A stretch of 64,000 nt of DNA from Pogonophryne albipinna. Its lineage: Eukaryota > Chordata > Actinopteri > Perciformes > Artedidraconidae. The translations under genes were made by a program, and so were the position numbers. A model generated the notes under the pieces. The model was not told where the DNA came from. It did no database searches and saw nothing but the letters and a program-made list of their open reading frames with translations. Positions 1 through 14,832 of this stretch are shown one piece after another; position 1 is the first letter of the stretch; every line of letters starts with the position of its first letter. The DNA lies in NCBI GenBank assembly GCA_028583405.1, contig CM053243.1, forward strand, positions 30,183,632 through 30,247,631. Direction: 5' to 3'.

Positions 1-791
1 GACTTACCGGAGAAATTAGTTAGGTTTATCTAATTTAAACATAATCTACCTATGGGACACATAAGATGTAATTTTTATTCAATGACAGCTGGCATCCAGC
101 AGGAGCAGAGAAATCTATCAAAAATATTCATTTGGCGCAACAGGAAGGAGAAAATCAATCCCATAAAAACAGAGCACTTAATAGAGTTCCATTAAGCCGA
201 CTCTTAGAGGCGAATAGAAATGGCCACTCCACTGCAGGAGGGCACTGAGAGGCCACGCTGTTTTCAGGCTACAATTTAGACTGAATAAAGTCATCCTCCA
301 TTTTCAGCCAGTCCTGACAACTGCTTTTTTAAAAGACACCTGATACCCTCAGGCCCCCCGCAACTGCCCCCCTTGCACCGTTCAGCTGGAGACACACTTG
401 AAGAGGGGTATGTGTGGGAGGGGGATGAGGAATGGACGAGTGGTGTTGTGGAGGAGTGTGTGAGGGGTCAGACGCCAGGATTGTACATCTCTGTCCCGCC
501 ACCACGCACGACTGTCTCCAAGTGTGTGTGGCAGCGTTTGTGTCACATTCCACCTGGTCGGTGACAGTCACAGTGAAAGTCTGACACATATTTCCCAATT
601 CTTCACGCTGCAGCTTCAATCAAGTGCTGAGTGGCGATATGGAGCTGTGTGTAAACTCAGCGTCGGTGATAGATTTCAGAACTTTGTTTTCACGCACCCT
701 ACAGACAGGCCTTCAGGCATTATTATTACAACCTCAGTCCTTTTTTTGTAGTTGAAGCCATCATTCCTATTAATAATAATAACACTGCATA
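1..791. other. Non-coding, no feature recognised
   Basis: Only short ORFs without family resemblance are present. I see no splice-bounded coding segment, repeat terminus or RNA gene. It is presumably 5' flank or intronic DNA of the downstream semaphorin locus. Confidence 0.5.
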
Positions 792-935
792 CTAGGGGTG
801 TAACGGTACACGTACCGAAATTATTCGGTTTATCCGTACCGAAATTATTCGGTACGGGCCCTTCGGTTCGGTACACGTGTGTGTACCGAACCGTAAGACT
901 GTATATTTCAGTAAGACTGTATATTTCAAACTAAA
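792..935. mobile_element. hAT-type transposon terminal fragment
   Basis: The stretch opens with CTAGGGGTGTAACGGTAC, followed by repeated, partly palindromic GTACCGAA/TTCGGTAC motifs. Termini of this kind are familiar from fish hAT elements. The matching inverted end (GTACCGTTACACCCC) is not found in the following sequence, so this is a fragment or a decayed copy. A 22-bp sequence ending in GACTGTATATTTC is tandemly duplicated at its right side. Family assignment is by remembered terminal pattern and was not searched. Confidence 0.5.
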
Positions 936-2109
936 TCCCAGTTTAGACATTGTTATTTGGAAGACTTAATGAAGACAAATGGTGAAGGCATTACCCAAAC
1001 TGTCTGTTGTAAACATCCATCACTGACTCTCTGCTTTAACTTGTTTTAACTGAACTGTTGGCTTGTTTCCAGCCTGGATTCTTGCCTCATTGAACTTTGC
1101 TGCGTATGTTCTCTGATTGATGGGTATAATGTAATCATAGCAATCAGAAATGACGGCCAGAACCATTTAAAACAAGACCAAAGTGATGGAAAACATAATC
1201 TTTACCTTTCTTTTTACAATGTTTACATGACATTTTCACCTAAATTATATCTAAAGTCGTATTTTCAAATGTTTCATACTTAGTGTAGCTATTGGTACCG
1301 AGAATTATGGTTTTATTTGCCATTGTTGCACTGCCACCGTAATGAAAAAATGTGCAATAGCTCTGACGAAACAGTACTGACGTGTGACGCTGTAATATAT
1401 CCAAATAAATGTCATGGAAAAACTATGTCATGCCTGCTTCTGCATCTTATCTAATCCCATCTACTCATCTATCTTTGATCCCCCGAGGAGGTTTTGGCAT
1501 AGAAGCCGGGAACCTGGAGCTGAAGCATGTTGGAGCCGGTCTGAAGCCCCAAGTGTTAAGGCTGGAAAGAAATAACCCTGCAACATCTGGGTGTGCTGCA
1601 ACGTTAGTCTGAGTAGGAAAGATTTCCCTGCTGGTGTGTGCTAATTGGACTGGAGTAAGTGGGGCCTGCTACAGCTTGTCTGGTGGCTGACCTGGAGAGA
1701 CGGGATTACCTACAGCTGCTCTCCTCCCCGCTGCCTTTCCTAATGCCGCCTTTATTAAAGGGACAGGTGAGACTGGCTCTATTTCTCCCTCATTACAATT
1801 GGGCCCTTTGGTAATAAGGTGTGTCACAACCAAATAGGAATGGTAGCATGATTTCCCCTCTTACATACACACACCCTGGCCCGCAGCTGACTGTGTGCAG
1901 ACACCTGGTCTGGATGTAGGAGCCGAAGGCATTCCTGAGGGCAGGGAATTTAATTCCCCAGATTAACCGATACAATCAGCTAAGGGTTAACTAGCATGTA
2001 GCATCACTACATCCAACCCGCACACCCTTTTTGGGTATCAACTCCAGTAAAACTGCCAGCTTAAAATAGGAAGATGCTTACTAATACAGACACTAGTTTC
2101 AAAGTGCAA
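936..2109. other. Non-coding, no gene recognised
   Basis: No coding pattern is visible. About 1620-1980 is a non-repetitive stretch with long runs of AT-rich, TTATTAAAG/ATTAC-containing sequence that could be a conserved regulatory element, but nothing proves it from one genome. Confidence 0.4.
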
Positions 2110-2345
2110 AGGCTTGATTGTCATATGCACAGCTACAGTGTAGTTATGGAAATGAAAATCCTAAATCCTCCAACAATGCAACATAAATATATCTAAGACA
2201 GAAAACAATAAAAAAAACAAAAAAAAACAATAAAAATAGTGCAAGAAGAAACAGATTACAAATAAAATAGTGCAAGAGATTGTTGCAAGACTAATGTACA
2301 AGTAATGCAGGAGACGTTAACTATAATAGAGTAAAGCTAAAAAAA
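2110..2345 (-). mobile_element. Retroposon 3'-end fragment (probable LINE/SINE)
   Basis: The sequence beginning GGCTTGATTGTCATATGCAC followed by A-rich, AATAAAA-containing sequence and the repeated AGTGCAAGA motif resembles the reverse complement of 3' ends common in fish non-LTR retroposons. No coding remnant is attached. The exact family cannot be fixed by eye. Confidence 0.4.
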
Positions 2346-3003
2346 AAAGAATGTAAAACGAAATGCCAAATGAGTGAAATAAAACACTTTTTTGTAACAA
2401 CAGATACATGTGTGATGCAAACAGAGGAATGGTATGAAGTTGTGAAGGCCCAGAGCTCAGGAGTTCTGAGCTTGACAGTCCTTACAGTGATTCATTTAGA
2501 TCAAAAATATATATACAATGTTTTTGCTTTCTCAGAAAACTTTGTTAGCCACCTCCGAGAGGCAGAAAGATGCCATTTGCAGCATTTATGGTGTTTTGCT
2601 GACATGAGACATTTGTTCGTCCCAGCCTGTAGAGAAAGTCCCTGGATAAAGGGCTTTTGCCTTAAATCCCTGATAGCCTCCCAGCTCCAAGGAGGACTTA
2701 GCTGGCGACTGATGGGAGGTGGGACGGGGAGCTTATAAGGGGCTTGCAGGTTGGACTAGGGGCTAGGTAAATATTTTGGCCAACAGTTGTGGTTTAAGTG
2801 CTCCCTTGGGGGTCTGGTTCGAGTCAAAGCTGAGGCAGAGCTGTTAAAGAAATACATCTGGGGGATATTCCTTCAGTTTGGGGTGTGCAGCAGAGGCAGG
2901 GTTATCTTTCTGTAAGGTCAGAATATCATGCTGGAGACAGTGAGCTCTGTGTTGACGGGTGCAGTTGGCTTTCCGGCTTGTGAGTGGCACCTTGCAGCTG
3001 CCC

Positions 3004-3169
<166 letters not shown>

Positions 3170-3519
3170 AAATGCTGCATCCGGTGGTAAGTTTGGAGAA
3201 TGCAACAGCTACCCCCCAGCACGCCCAGCACAAGCTACTCACAGCTGTCGGCCATACAGTCAGTACCACACACAGCACCTGTCTGTATCTGTGAGTCTCG
3301 GTGCATGTCTGTCTATGTATGTGTGCCATGCAGATCACACACAGGAATAACCCCGTACTTCAGAGCGTGTGAACGGGGCAACCTCTGTGTTTCCTTCTTT
3401 CCTGCTCCCACTAACGTTTCAGCTGGCTAAATCCTGTTTCTATCCTCTTCCACCCTAAATCACATCCTTCCTTCCCGAAAATATGAACTCCTTCGTTTGT
3501 TCATTAGCTTCCCTGCAGA

Positions 3520-4120
3520 GAACGTGACAAGGTCTTGGACCATCGGCGTAGTTGACTGCTGTGTTTGGACCATTCATTAAACAAGCTACAGTGATGGATT
3601 TTCACAGAGATGTTATGGGATCAATGCAGTAATGAAGGGCATACTGTGTGGGAGGAGGGAGCATTTATTATCATTATCAGAAGCAATAAAACTTTTGGCC
3701 CCTAACAATGGCCTCCCTTACACATCGAGTTAATGTCAGTGCTATACTTGGGCTAGGGGTACTATGCTTAATTAGTGGAAGCTTTGTCCTAATGGTATCA
3801 AGGTGGCATTGCATTAAAACCACATCAGCATTCATTGTATACACAAGACAGCGGGCAACTGTATCACCATCAGCTCAAATCCAGGAGCATTTCATAAAGC
3901 TCTCCTACGTGAGCGCCTCGATAGCCAGCTAGATTAAAACATTTAGATGGGAACTGAAATGGAATCAATAATGAGTGGAAAATGTCACGTGTGTCACTCA
4001 ATCATCGGCCGTTCAAATAGATACGGCAGCTTATTGCAGGATGAAAATTACCCACAGCACTAGCTATGAATATGATTAGCATTCTCATTTTCCCCAAGAA
4101 AATATATGACAAACACAATT
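3520..4120. other. Candidate conserved non-coding DNA
   Basis: This is unique, AT-rich sequence with homeobox-type cores (TTAATTAG near 3769, GATTAAAAC, ATCAATAATGA) and no transposon termini or codon-biased ORF. It resembles enhancer-type conserved DNA flanking developmental genes. This is an inference from composition only. Confidence 0.25.
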
Positions 4121-5337
4121 ACATTACATCGGAATGTATTTCATACCTTTCCATGCATTTCCTTAAGTAAATGTGGCATCAAAGTACACTAGAATCTGTT
4201 ATTTTCGGAAATATAGAGAAAATAACAAGTTGTGACAAAATAGATTTGCTTCCCTCCTTACCTCATCTACAAAATAATCTCATAAAAAAAGGGAGCTGAA
4301 GGAGCAATATGTGCAAACAGAGCACAGGTCATTTCACCGCAAATTGCAGATATATGTTTCTGTCCCACCTCCCACACTGCTGGCTATACAACTTGTCACC
4401 TTTCTCTGACCTTTGGTTCAAATGAATTTTCTATAAAAGCAGCTGATATAGTAAAATGGAAGGCATAGTCAAACCTACAATCTGTGACATGCAGCTCACC
4501 TAAGGAGCAGAGATATTGTAACTTTAACATTTGGATAAGGTTACAAAATGTTCTTTAAAGTAAAACATACATTTGAATTTGGATCGTTTTTTGTGTATGT
4601 AGATATACAAAAAAATACTCAAATTCAGCTAAGCTTACATTCATTCGACTAGCTGGTTGGTGTGATGGCAAAACCCACTACATTTGTACCTGTAATTGAA
4701 ATCAAAACATGTATAGAATTACTTGCTATATACCCCATTAAAATAACCTAAGCCTGAGACAAATGTACTTCAGAGAAAGTGTTCCCTTGCCTTTTGGTGT
4801 TCACTCTAATCCAAAAGGCTGAGCACCAGAATGAGGGAACAGATTTCTGACATGGGTGGCCTCAGTGGGGCCGCCTGAGTTGGGGATTTAGAAAAAGGTC
4901 TGAGTGTAGATTGGAAGACACGAAGCTCCTCGACAGGACTGCACAGTCAGGTGACAAATGGTGCCCCAGGCCAGCCAAGTGCCAGAAATGACCTCTTAAT
5001 CAATCAGAGGTCACCATGGAGGCTCAGTCCAGACTGCCTTCACCCGGAGAGGCAGCCATCTGATATAACACTCAATGCCAAGCCGCAGAGCACACAACCT
5101 TTTCTCCTAGTTAGCACATCACTGCTGCTCTTAATGGCATCTCATCAGTTCTGAAAAGCCAGAGCAGATAGTCTTTCTTTAGCTCGTTCATTATTACAGT
5201 GCTTCCCTGATGGCTTCCACAGGATTGTAGCTGACATCCTCGTGGATTCATCTTCTTATTACAGACACATGCATTTCCTAACATTATATGCTGTAAAATG
5301 TATTATCTCTTAGATTTACACACGGCATCTATTGCAC
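4121..5337. other. Non-coding, nothing recognised
   Basis: No ORF with family similarity, no RNA gene and no transposon end was recognised here. Confidence 0.4.
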
Positions 5338-5640
5338 GTCTGTCTGTCCTGGGAGAGGGATCCCTCCTCTGTTGCTCTCCCTGAGGTTTCTCCCATTTTT
5401 CCCTTTAAACTGTGGGTTTTCTCTGGAAGTTTTTCCTTGTACGATGTGAGGGTCTAAGGATAGAGGGTGTCGTATTTCTCATACTGATATTCTGAACAAT
5501 CTGTGCTGTTGTATTTGCTGTAAAGTGTCGCTACTGTAGGCTATTTTTATTTTATGTACAGCACTTTGGCTCGACCAAAAATCGTTTATAAATGTGCTAT
5601 ATAAATAAAACTTGATTTGATTTGATTTGATTTGTAACAG
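5338..5640 (+). mobile_element. SINE/short retroposon with L2-type tail
   Basis: The block carries GAGGTTTCTCCC and GGAAGTTTTTCCTTG motifs seen in abundant fish short retroposons. It ends in a LINE-like 3' tail, CAGCACTTTGGC...TGCTATATAAATAAAA, followed by a short TTGAT tandem run at about 5613-5635. The tail resembles that of the complete L2-like element at 56.5 kb, so mobilisation by an L2-type LINE is likely. No target duplication was resolved. Confidence 0.6.
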
Positions 5641-6502
5641 TAAATCCATTGAGCTGTCTTCGATATATGCGCATTTAAATAGAACGCCTTTAAGGTTTTA
5701 TGTTCTAGATGTCCCGCTTAACTTGCCCTATTGTGATTTTATATTCGGAAATAGAGCTGCAACCAACAATCATTTTCATTATTAAAATGTTTTTTGTATT
5801 GTTAAATGTTGGAAAATAGTGAACAATGTCCCGTGCAGCTTCTCAAAGACCAATGTGATGTCTTTTTTTGGTCAAAAACCCAATCATATGCAGTTAAGTA
5901 AATCAAACACAGAGAATAACAGTCTCTCTATTTGAGACATTTTGTATCAAAAATTATTAAACAATTGTTGAATTATCAACATAGTTGGCGATTATTTTTT
6001 CTGCCAATCCATTACTTGATTAATCAACTATTTCTTGAAGCTCTTTTGTTCTAAAATGTTTTAATTAGCTTGCAGGAGACAGTGATGTTGTAGTAAACCA
6101 TCCCACCCTGTGTGTCTCTCTAGCGCCTATCCTTGACATAGGACCATCTGTACCGGCATTTCAGGCAGTAAATAAGGGAGTGGAGGTTAGTGCACTCTTT
6201 GGTAGGCCCCACCTAAGGCCAAGCCCTCACATTCTCCTCTGCCCCCGGAGGATCACCCTCACACACCCCCTGGGGTCGACCTACACACTGACCGGACCCC
6301 AAGGGAGCATATCAGGCTTTAGGAATAGCACAGGCCTTCTGTCCTCTGTCTTCCCACCACCCTCCACACATATCACTCTACTCTCCCACCATCCCCATCC
6401 ATCTCTCCATCTCCCAACATCAATACATTCATCTGTCCATCCTTACTATTAATCAAAACATTCAATCTGTCTATAAGGTCTTTGTCATTCACCCATCTGC
6501 TT

Positions 6503-6503
<1 letters not shown>
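5641..6503. other. Non-coding, no gene recognised
   Basis: AT-rich sequence without recognisable coding segments. The stretch 5745-6060 (AGAGCTGCAACCAACAATCATTTTC-like opening, TTGATTAATCAACTA near the end) looks like an old interspersed repeat, but I cannot name it. Confidence 0.35.

Positions 6504-6564
<61 letters not shown>
6504..6564. repeat. (ACT)n trinucleotide microsatellite
   Basis: About twenty perfect ACT/CTA units in tandem. Confidence 0.97.
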
Positions 6565-7753
<1,189 letters not shown>

Positions 7754-8636
7754 TGGGACATATTCTCATACATCTGCTAACCTGCTTTTCTAATGGGGTG
7801 CAAATGGGCCTCCATTGTTCCTCCCTGCAGACCTGTTGGAATTACCTGACATGTTTCAGCTTCACATGCATACGGCAACATGCACTCACCCTAATGTTTA
7901 CATACACATGTTAATGTTTAGGCGAAGCTCAAACTAGGAGGAAAAGCTTCATTTTATATTCCTTGATGCATTGTTTTTATAGCATACAATAGTGTTTTCA
8001 GTAAAGTAACATTATTTGTTTTACCTAAAAACAACACTCTGGTATGCATTTAGTTAAAATGTGAATATTATAAATAATATTATGGCCAAACATTTTTCTA
8101 GAATATATAATGTTTGCATTTATGAGACATGAATGTAAAACTTTGACTTCAACTGTTGATTTTATAGCTGTATATCTCCACTTTTAACGGGCTCGAATAA
8201 TAAATTGCATGATGTGTTGTGGTAGTAGAGGGAGATTTGTGCTTTAGCCATCTCCCTCTTAAATCCAAACATTTCTAAAGCTGTGTTTTACTAAGCAGCC
8301 ACAACTCAGCTGAAATGATTTTTACTAGGCGCTCTTGCTGACTTTGAGTTGGGGGATGGGGTTTAACAGAAGTGGGGGGGCAATACGGGGTCACACAGGA
8401 GGAGAACTGGGAGGGAGGGGGTCGCTTTTTCTTTCTCTCCGAGCTCTAGGAAAGAAAGGAAGGAAGCCAGAGCAGAGAAGCCCAAACCAACTGAGGAGAG
8501 ATGGATGTGGTGGGGGAGGGACCGGAGCAGGAGCGCCGCTCATTGGTAGGCTGCAGATCTCTCTCTGGATGGATTGACTTAACACGGGTCGAATTACACC
8601 ATTTGCCGTGCATTAGTTTGTTTTTCTCTCAACCAG

Positions 8637-8723
8637 GAGAAGTTGATTCACTACGACGCGCATAATCATTCTTTTCTGGATTACAGCAAGATAAAAGGAT
8701 ACAAAATAAGCAATGCAGATGAG
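8637..8723 (+). other. Candidate untranslated exon of sema6d
   Basis: The segment is bounded by a strong pyrimidine-tract acceptor (TTTGTTTTTCTCTCAACCAG, ending 8636) and a consensus donor (GAG|GTGAGT, exon end 8723). It encodes no recognisable peptide, so if real it would be a 5' UTR exon. The 126-codon ORF that starts inside it runs through the donor and shows no family resemblance. Confidence 0.3.
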
Positions 8724-9419
8724 GTGAGTTTATTGCCGCTATACTTGGATATGGCCTACTTTGTTGCGAAGCATTACAAAGAGAAAGTCAAGGGGAAAAC
8801 TAGAGAGGAGTCTTTGCTGGGATACAAAATATTTCTCCTGACCACGTCGCTATGCCGCTGTGCAAAACTGATGACAGAAATAGTTCGGGTCCAGACTATT
8901 TTTACTTACGCTTCAATCCAATTTACTATTAACGAATTCCTTCCGCGACACGTTTATGTGTCCTGCTCGGAAGCGTCTTTCCAACTCCATAAAGCGGTGG
9001 AACAGAGGGCTAACCATACCTAAAGTCACCTCTTTATTGTTGGTACAGTTTACTCTTCCACTTAAGGCGGTCCGATTGGTAGTAAGAGTTCTATACGCGC
9101 ATCGTTATTAACCCATACATCAAACGGGTTAATCTAAAACAAATGAAATGTGTTAATGCTAAAACGATAAACAAGAACAACATAGTTTTTTTTATTCCCG
9201 TGGATTTGGGCGATATCACGCTCGCAGTCAGTCCACACGCCCTCTATTATCTTGAATCAACATTAAATCAATGATCGTACATGAAGTCAGTGCGCGGTGT
9301 AAGGATCGCGCGTCGTTAATGTTTATGTCTTTTCCCTCTGGTTTCCAAAGTTAATAGTAGTGCAAGGGGGCTGGTGTGTCGCTGTATGAGGGAGGGGGCT
9401 GTGTGGTCGTGGCAGAGCT

Positions 9420-9658
9420 TTGAAGATCAGTCATCAGAGCGCAGGGGGACAGAGCAGGCAGGCGAAATGCTTATATGTGGCCAGCGGAGCCAAAATCTGT
9501 GCGCAACTGGATAAAAATAAAGAGAGGAAAGTGGGGTCCGGTTGGAGTTTAAAATTACAGGAATATTGCACACTGGGTGTTTTCTCTTAAATGGATTACC
9601 AAAGGAATATGACATTCAGTCGGATTGCCCCATGCATGAGTGCATTAATACACACAAG
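9420..9658 (+). other. Candidate untranslated exon ending in a consensus donor
   Basis: A purine-rich stretch with a moderate CpG content ends at the perfect donor ACAAG|GTAGGT (exon end 9658). The left boundary is unknown and may be a transcription start. It would join the sema6d exon beginning at 14833. The support is splice-site quality and position only. Confidence 0.3.
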
Positions 9659-9660
9659 GT

Positions 9661-12568
9661 AGGTCCTCGAATATTTTTAATTATTGATATAGTGTATTTT
9701 ATCTACAGAACACTTTGTGTTTATTATTAAGGTGTACCTTGGATTTAATTAAGGACACATCACTACAGACGCCTATGATACCCAGAGAGCTACTTTGTGA
9801 AAAAAGAAATTATATAAGACAGTCAAGTGCTTGGATTTCAAAGTACAATACACCCAAGATTAAAATAGAGATGCAAACATAGATAACGATTTACCGAGAG
9901 TAAAATCAGAGCCACGCCAATGTTGGTCTTTAACAGACCAATCGCGTAGATAAGTGTCCGTATTTCTGCTATAATTTCAACCACAATAGCTCGTCTCTTC
10001 TTATGTGAATTTCCCCCAATTGTATTAAAAGGTTAAATAGATTAATCAAAGTGTTTCCGGACGGTTTAAAAATAACTAAAATCAACTTAGAATAAAGGCA
10101 GCCTGCACATGATTGGACGTTGCATGATGGCAACACGATATTAAACAATAAAGGCGAGTAGTACGGGCAATCTGAGTTGAAGGTTGTTGACCGTGCACCC
10201 ACCATGAATCTATTAAATGTATCCCCAATTTGATTGTGGTGTCCTTATAGTGGATTAAACATTGGAGAAGCGATGGTAACCTTTTTTGGAGGCAGAACAG
10301 CACGGGAGCCCAGCCCTGTGCATGCATTAAGTGCCATGGAGGCAGTTAAACGCAGCCCCATCACAGTTGTCACTCCCCCGCGTCTTTGTTGTCTTTTGTA
10401 TTAGTCCTACATGTGGGCTAAAGGGGTCTGAATAGATTTACCACGGGTAAAACTTGAATGCCTTCACCCAGTGTGGACAATGCTTGCATTAGAGTCCGGG
10501 CTGATGCGTGGATTGTGTGCGTAAAAGAGGAGCGGAAGATCCCCACGCAAAACTTGAAAAATTACCAGCGAATAAAAGAAGAGAAACAGAAGAAAAATAA
10601 TAGAAAAAGGGAGATCATTGGAGCGGTTCGCTTGGTTCAGGAGAAAACATGTAACTGTGAGTAGGTACGGATAAATGTAGGAATTGTTCTGCTTTGTCTC
10701 ATTGTTTAGGTAAAAATGGCCAAATGCAGTGATGAGCAAAAGAAGACCAACTAAAGGGCTTTTACTGAAGTTGTCACTAGACTAATCTGGTGTGCTACAT
10801 TTATCACAAAAACAGCACATTCATATTCAATGTTTAGTATGTCTGTTGTCAAAAATATTGGATGCTTTTCTCTCAAGCCAGTGCAGTCCCTTTACAGAAT
10901 TAAACACAGAGCAGATCGGTTTAAACTTACACCAGATGTGTTCATTTCCCTGAAACTCTGTGTGAGTGTCAGAGCTCAGTCACAAAGAGAGAAAAAAGAG
11001 CCCCAGCTGAGTTATTGAAACTACTTGATATTGGCAGGAACCACACACTTTGGTTGGGCCAAACATCAGAACCAGTGGTGGGTTCAGTCATCAACACAGC
11101 TGGCTGGTGTGTCTCACTCCACCTCACTGGCCACGGGGTCGGAACTCAGCGACCAGAACGATCACCGTTAACCTCCACTACAGCTGCCTGTAACCCCGGA
11201 ACAACCGTCATTCAACCATACAGTGATCAGTGTTAACCCTTTACACCATAAATTGCCCCAAACTGCTGCTTGTAAACCAGATTGTCCAATGCTGAATTAT
11301 CCGAGTGATAAAAGTTTGACCCTGTTTGCAGCATTTGGAGTCAATGTGTTTATACAGTTTGTTCCCTTCAGAACCCCCTTTTAGGAGCCCCACAACAGCT
11401 CTCCTGAATGTAGGTCCACTGACCGGGGGTGGGGCCCTATTGTGTTGACTTGCCCAAAGCCCCCTTTGTTTCCTGGTCACACCTGCAGCTCAGCCCCTTT
11501 TGTGATCTACTATAGCAGAACTACTGCTGAGAACAACCGTTCTCCTGTTTCACTCCTCCTCTCGTCAAGGTAGAGAATAAAGGGAGGGAAGCACAGTTTA
11601 GGGTGGCACAGCCTTCTCCTTCTGCCAATTCTTTGAAGCAACAAGTCCAACCAAGCCCCTCACAAGTGATCCTTAGGTAAATAGCACGCGATTAGGAGTA
11701 GTTTCTACTGAAGTGGGAAAAGGAGTAGTAATCATTTTTGTTTCGTTTTGTCATGCTGTTCTCATTTTGATATCAAGTGAATATATTTGAGGTTTTGATT
11801 GAAATTATTAATTAATTGAAAAAATTACCTGCGGATAAAAAATGAAATCAATCTTTATTTGTTTCCCTATAGTTTAGAGGTAGAGGTAATAGTGTTATGG
11901 GATATATCCAGTTTTTAACAGTCTTGCATGCTTACACACGCATTAAGGCATACACACCAAGTGTGAGGAGTGAAATGCCTGAAACTAAACTCCTGGGCCA
12001 TTTGATATCCTGTGCTGTTAGGTTTACAGATCAGTTTGGTGCAAGATGACAAGCCAAGCAGCCTCAAGCGGCAGTCGTCATTGTGGTGTTGGGATTACAT
12101 CCACCCATCACACTCACACGTAATTTACGCAAGCTCACGCACCACTGTTGTTTGTCTTCTTTTTATTAGCCCCAATTTCTCTCAATAGGACTTCCCTTCA
12201 AAAATACACCCATTCAGTGTTGCAGTGGGGGAGAGGTTAGGGCTGACATTGACCAGTGAAAGAAGAGCTAAAATGAGAATACGTGTTAATCTGTCATTTT
12301 AAGCTTGGAACACTAAATCTGTAGCTGTAACTACTTGATTTGGGCTACAGACCCCTACACCCTACATCAGTACAAATAGCAATCCACCATCCCCCTTCCG
12401 TGTTTAACACCATGGGTCTGAGCCAACAACATCAGCAGGGAAAGTGCGTGGTTGTAGGACATTGAAAAGCCTGTAATAACAGAGGTAGAGTGAGGCAAGG
12501 CTGAATGGCACTGAGTTGCGTGACAAGCCCAGCATCTCTAGGCTTGTTGAGGCCTATATGCACACACA

Positions 12569-12611
<43 letters not shown>

Positions 12612-14832
12612 ACTAGAAGGCAGGAACCGGAGAGCGCAAAGAAATAGTCAATAGAAAACACGCTGGGCTCACTAGAGATTGAGAAGTAATTTTAGATCGC
12701 TGACCTCTGGATGTCTCCCGTTTCTGTTTTACATTAACGTTTCTGAGGGAAGCCTCCGCAGTGTGGCTGTTACCATGCAAGGAATCATGGGGGATCTAAG
12801 CTGGGCTTCTGCCTCTCGTAGGAGTGTGTTTCTCTTGAATTGTTTAGTTAGAGAGAATGGCGGAAAAAGTGGTGTGCTTCTGCTGTATGATAGCACCATA
12901 GAATTGATATGAATTTGGTATCTATTCCTTTTATTGCCATGACCTAGAAAGTCAGCAATGTATTTATTGGGCAAATAGATACACTCATTTCGTGGAGTGA
13001 GAGTATCTGAAACACTTTCGAGGAACACCACTGTCTCTCTTTGAAGAGCAGTGTCATCATTTCTCGTTTAGATTAAGTTGCTGACACTTGTTCTCTGTAT
13101 AGATCTGGGAGCCTGTGTGCATAGATCTCAGGATCTTTTGTGTGACTTTTCTAGTAAGAGGGCCCTCAGTCAGTCCTTTTATTTAGTGAAAAATATATTG
13201 TCCATGCCTTGCATTAACTAATAATAATGACATTGAACCTTTAAAGGCCCCAGTATCCCACAGAGTGCTGAATGGCTATGATTACACATTGTTGATGAAA
13301 AAAAAAGATGCCGGAAATACTTTGTTTCTATCCCCACCGCTTCCATCCTTTTATGTGACAACGTACAGGAACTGTAATTGGATTATTAGTGCCTGAAATA
13401 CCGGCTGTGAGCTTTGTATATATACATGAATGCTTTAGGGCTGTCCAACCTATTTGTGTATTATGCAATCCACTTATATATAATATATACTTGCAGAAAG
13501 CTGACGTGCTGATGTACGGGTATGTGTATTGTTGCTTACAGGTTAACACCTCATTGTGCCCACTTTTCTATTTAGCAACCATGTCTATAACGGTTAATTT
13601 AGCGTTTTGAAGTAAATATTTGGAAAGCTTTTTAAAATGTCTTTCCAAGATTTCTAGGCAATTACAAGATGAAAGTGGCCAGATTGCGGGTAACAAAGTT
13701 CTCACATAGCTACAGTGATGTGGTAGAGTCCATAGATTGCCTCTGCAGGCTGCTGATCTGCCATGCTTCCTGTGTGGATCAATCAGAGCACTAATGGCTT
13801 GGCAGGCCAGGCCCACAGACAGCCCCGGAGCAGGTGTGCTTTGGGGCTAATTGAAAAATGAGTCAATACTGTGTGTGCTTGTGTGTGTGCATGCACATGC
13901 ATCAGTCTTTGCATTACACCATTTGAAAGCGTGATTATGTATGTGCAGCCGTGTGTGTGTGTGTATCCCAGTGTGCTCCCAGCTAATCCATCCCTCTGCC
14001 TGTATGACGTCTCCCGGTAAATTGTTTATATCCGTTCAGGCTTTGCCTGTATGAATAATTTGTTTGCCTTATAAATATTTGAATGCACACCGATCATTAA
14101 TATGCACAGACACAGTCTGTCTCCAAAGCACGACTCCACGCACCAACATACACACTAAACTCCTGCCACTCCCACAATGAAATATTACCAATGTAGTTGA
14201 TGGTGTATCATGTCTACAATTAGATGTGGTACAAACTATTATCCACAAAAACGACTTTGTCAAAACAAATGTACATGACTTGATCCTCCTGAGACAAAGA
14301 TGAGTTAATCACTGCACTGCAATAACATCCAACAGAGCGCTAATAGAAGGCAGCTAAGGTCAGAGCAGAGGGTACACTAGTAATGGTGATGAAGTTGTGC
14401 TGATTAGTGTGGAGCCTGGCCCTGGAAAAACCAATCTGAGCACAGATGTACTGAGACAGCATGCCCACCACGGTTCTAACAGAGTGGACTTCCGCTGCCT
14501 CCAACACACACGGAGACACCCCACCGGTCACTTGGCTGACCTTCCCTTAGACAGCAGATGCAGAGAGAGGTACAGGGGAAACGCCAAGCACTGCCACTGA
14601 GAGCTCAGTCATCAATAAGCACAAGAGGGCATGATGTGCGCCTTATGTTTTAATTTCACTAACCTAGTCGGTATAGACTAGAAAACTAAAACATCACAGC
14701 GGAAATTCTTACCATTCATGATTTAAAAGAAGGTTTACAATTTAGCTCACAAGACTACAGATTGCATCAGAACGATAAATATAACATGAGGTTTTAAAAG
14801 TCATTCAACCAAAGCATTCGGTGTGTTTCCAG
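9661..14832 (+). other. Presumed 5' intron or upstream flank of sema6d
   Basis: No coding exon is recognised here. It contains a CA repeat at 12561-12612, short GT runs near 13870-13965, and unique AT-rich sequence. Short ORFs such as 10458-10664 lack any family signature. Confidence 0.4.
12561..12612. repeat. (CA)n microsatellite
   Basis: A CA dinucleotide tract with single interruptions (CCC near 12571, CATA near 12605). Confidence 0.95.

Larger units (their letters stand above)
8330..9670 (+). promoter_or_regulatory. CpG-rich block, possible sema6d promoter/first-exon region
   Basis: CpG dinucleotides are clearly more frequent here than in the surrounding AT-rich DNA (for example around 8840-9000 and 9060-9310). 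G-rich and AGGAGAG-rich stretches and an inverted CCAAT box (CATTGGTAGG near 8540) are present. It lies about 5 kb upstream of the sema6d start codon on the same strand. Sema6-family genes have untranslated 5' exons, so a promoter here is plausible. No TATA box or mapped transcript supports it. Confidence 0.35.

Noticed and set aside
8643..9023. 126-codon ORF in the CpG-rich block
   Set aside because: No family resemblance. It runs through a consensus splice donor at 8723, so it is more likely chance within an untranslated region.
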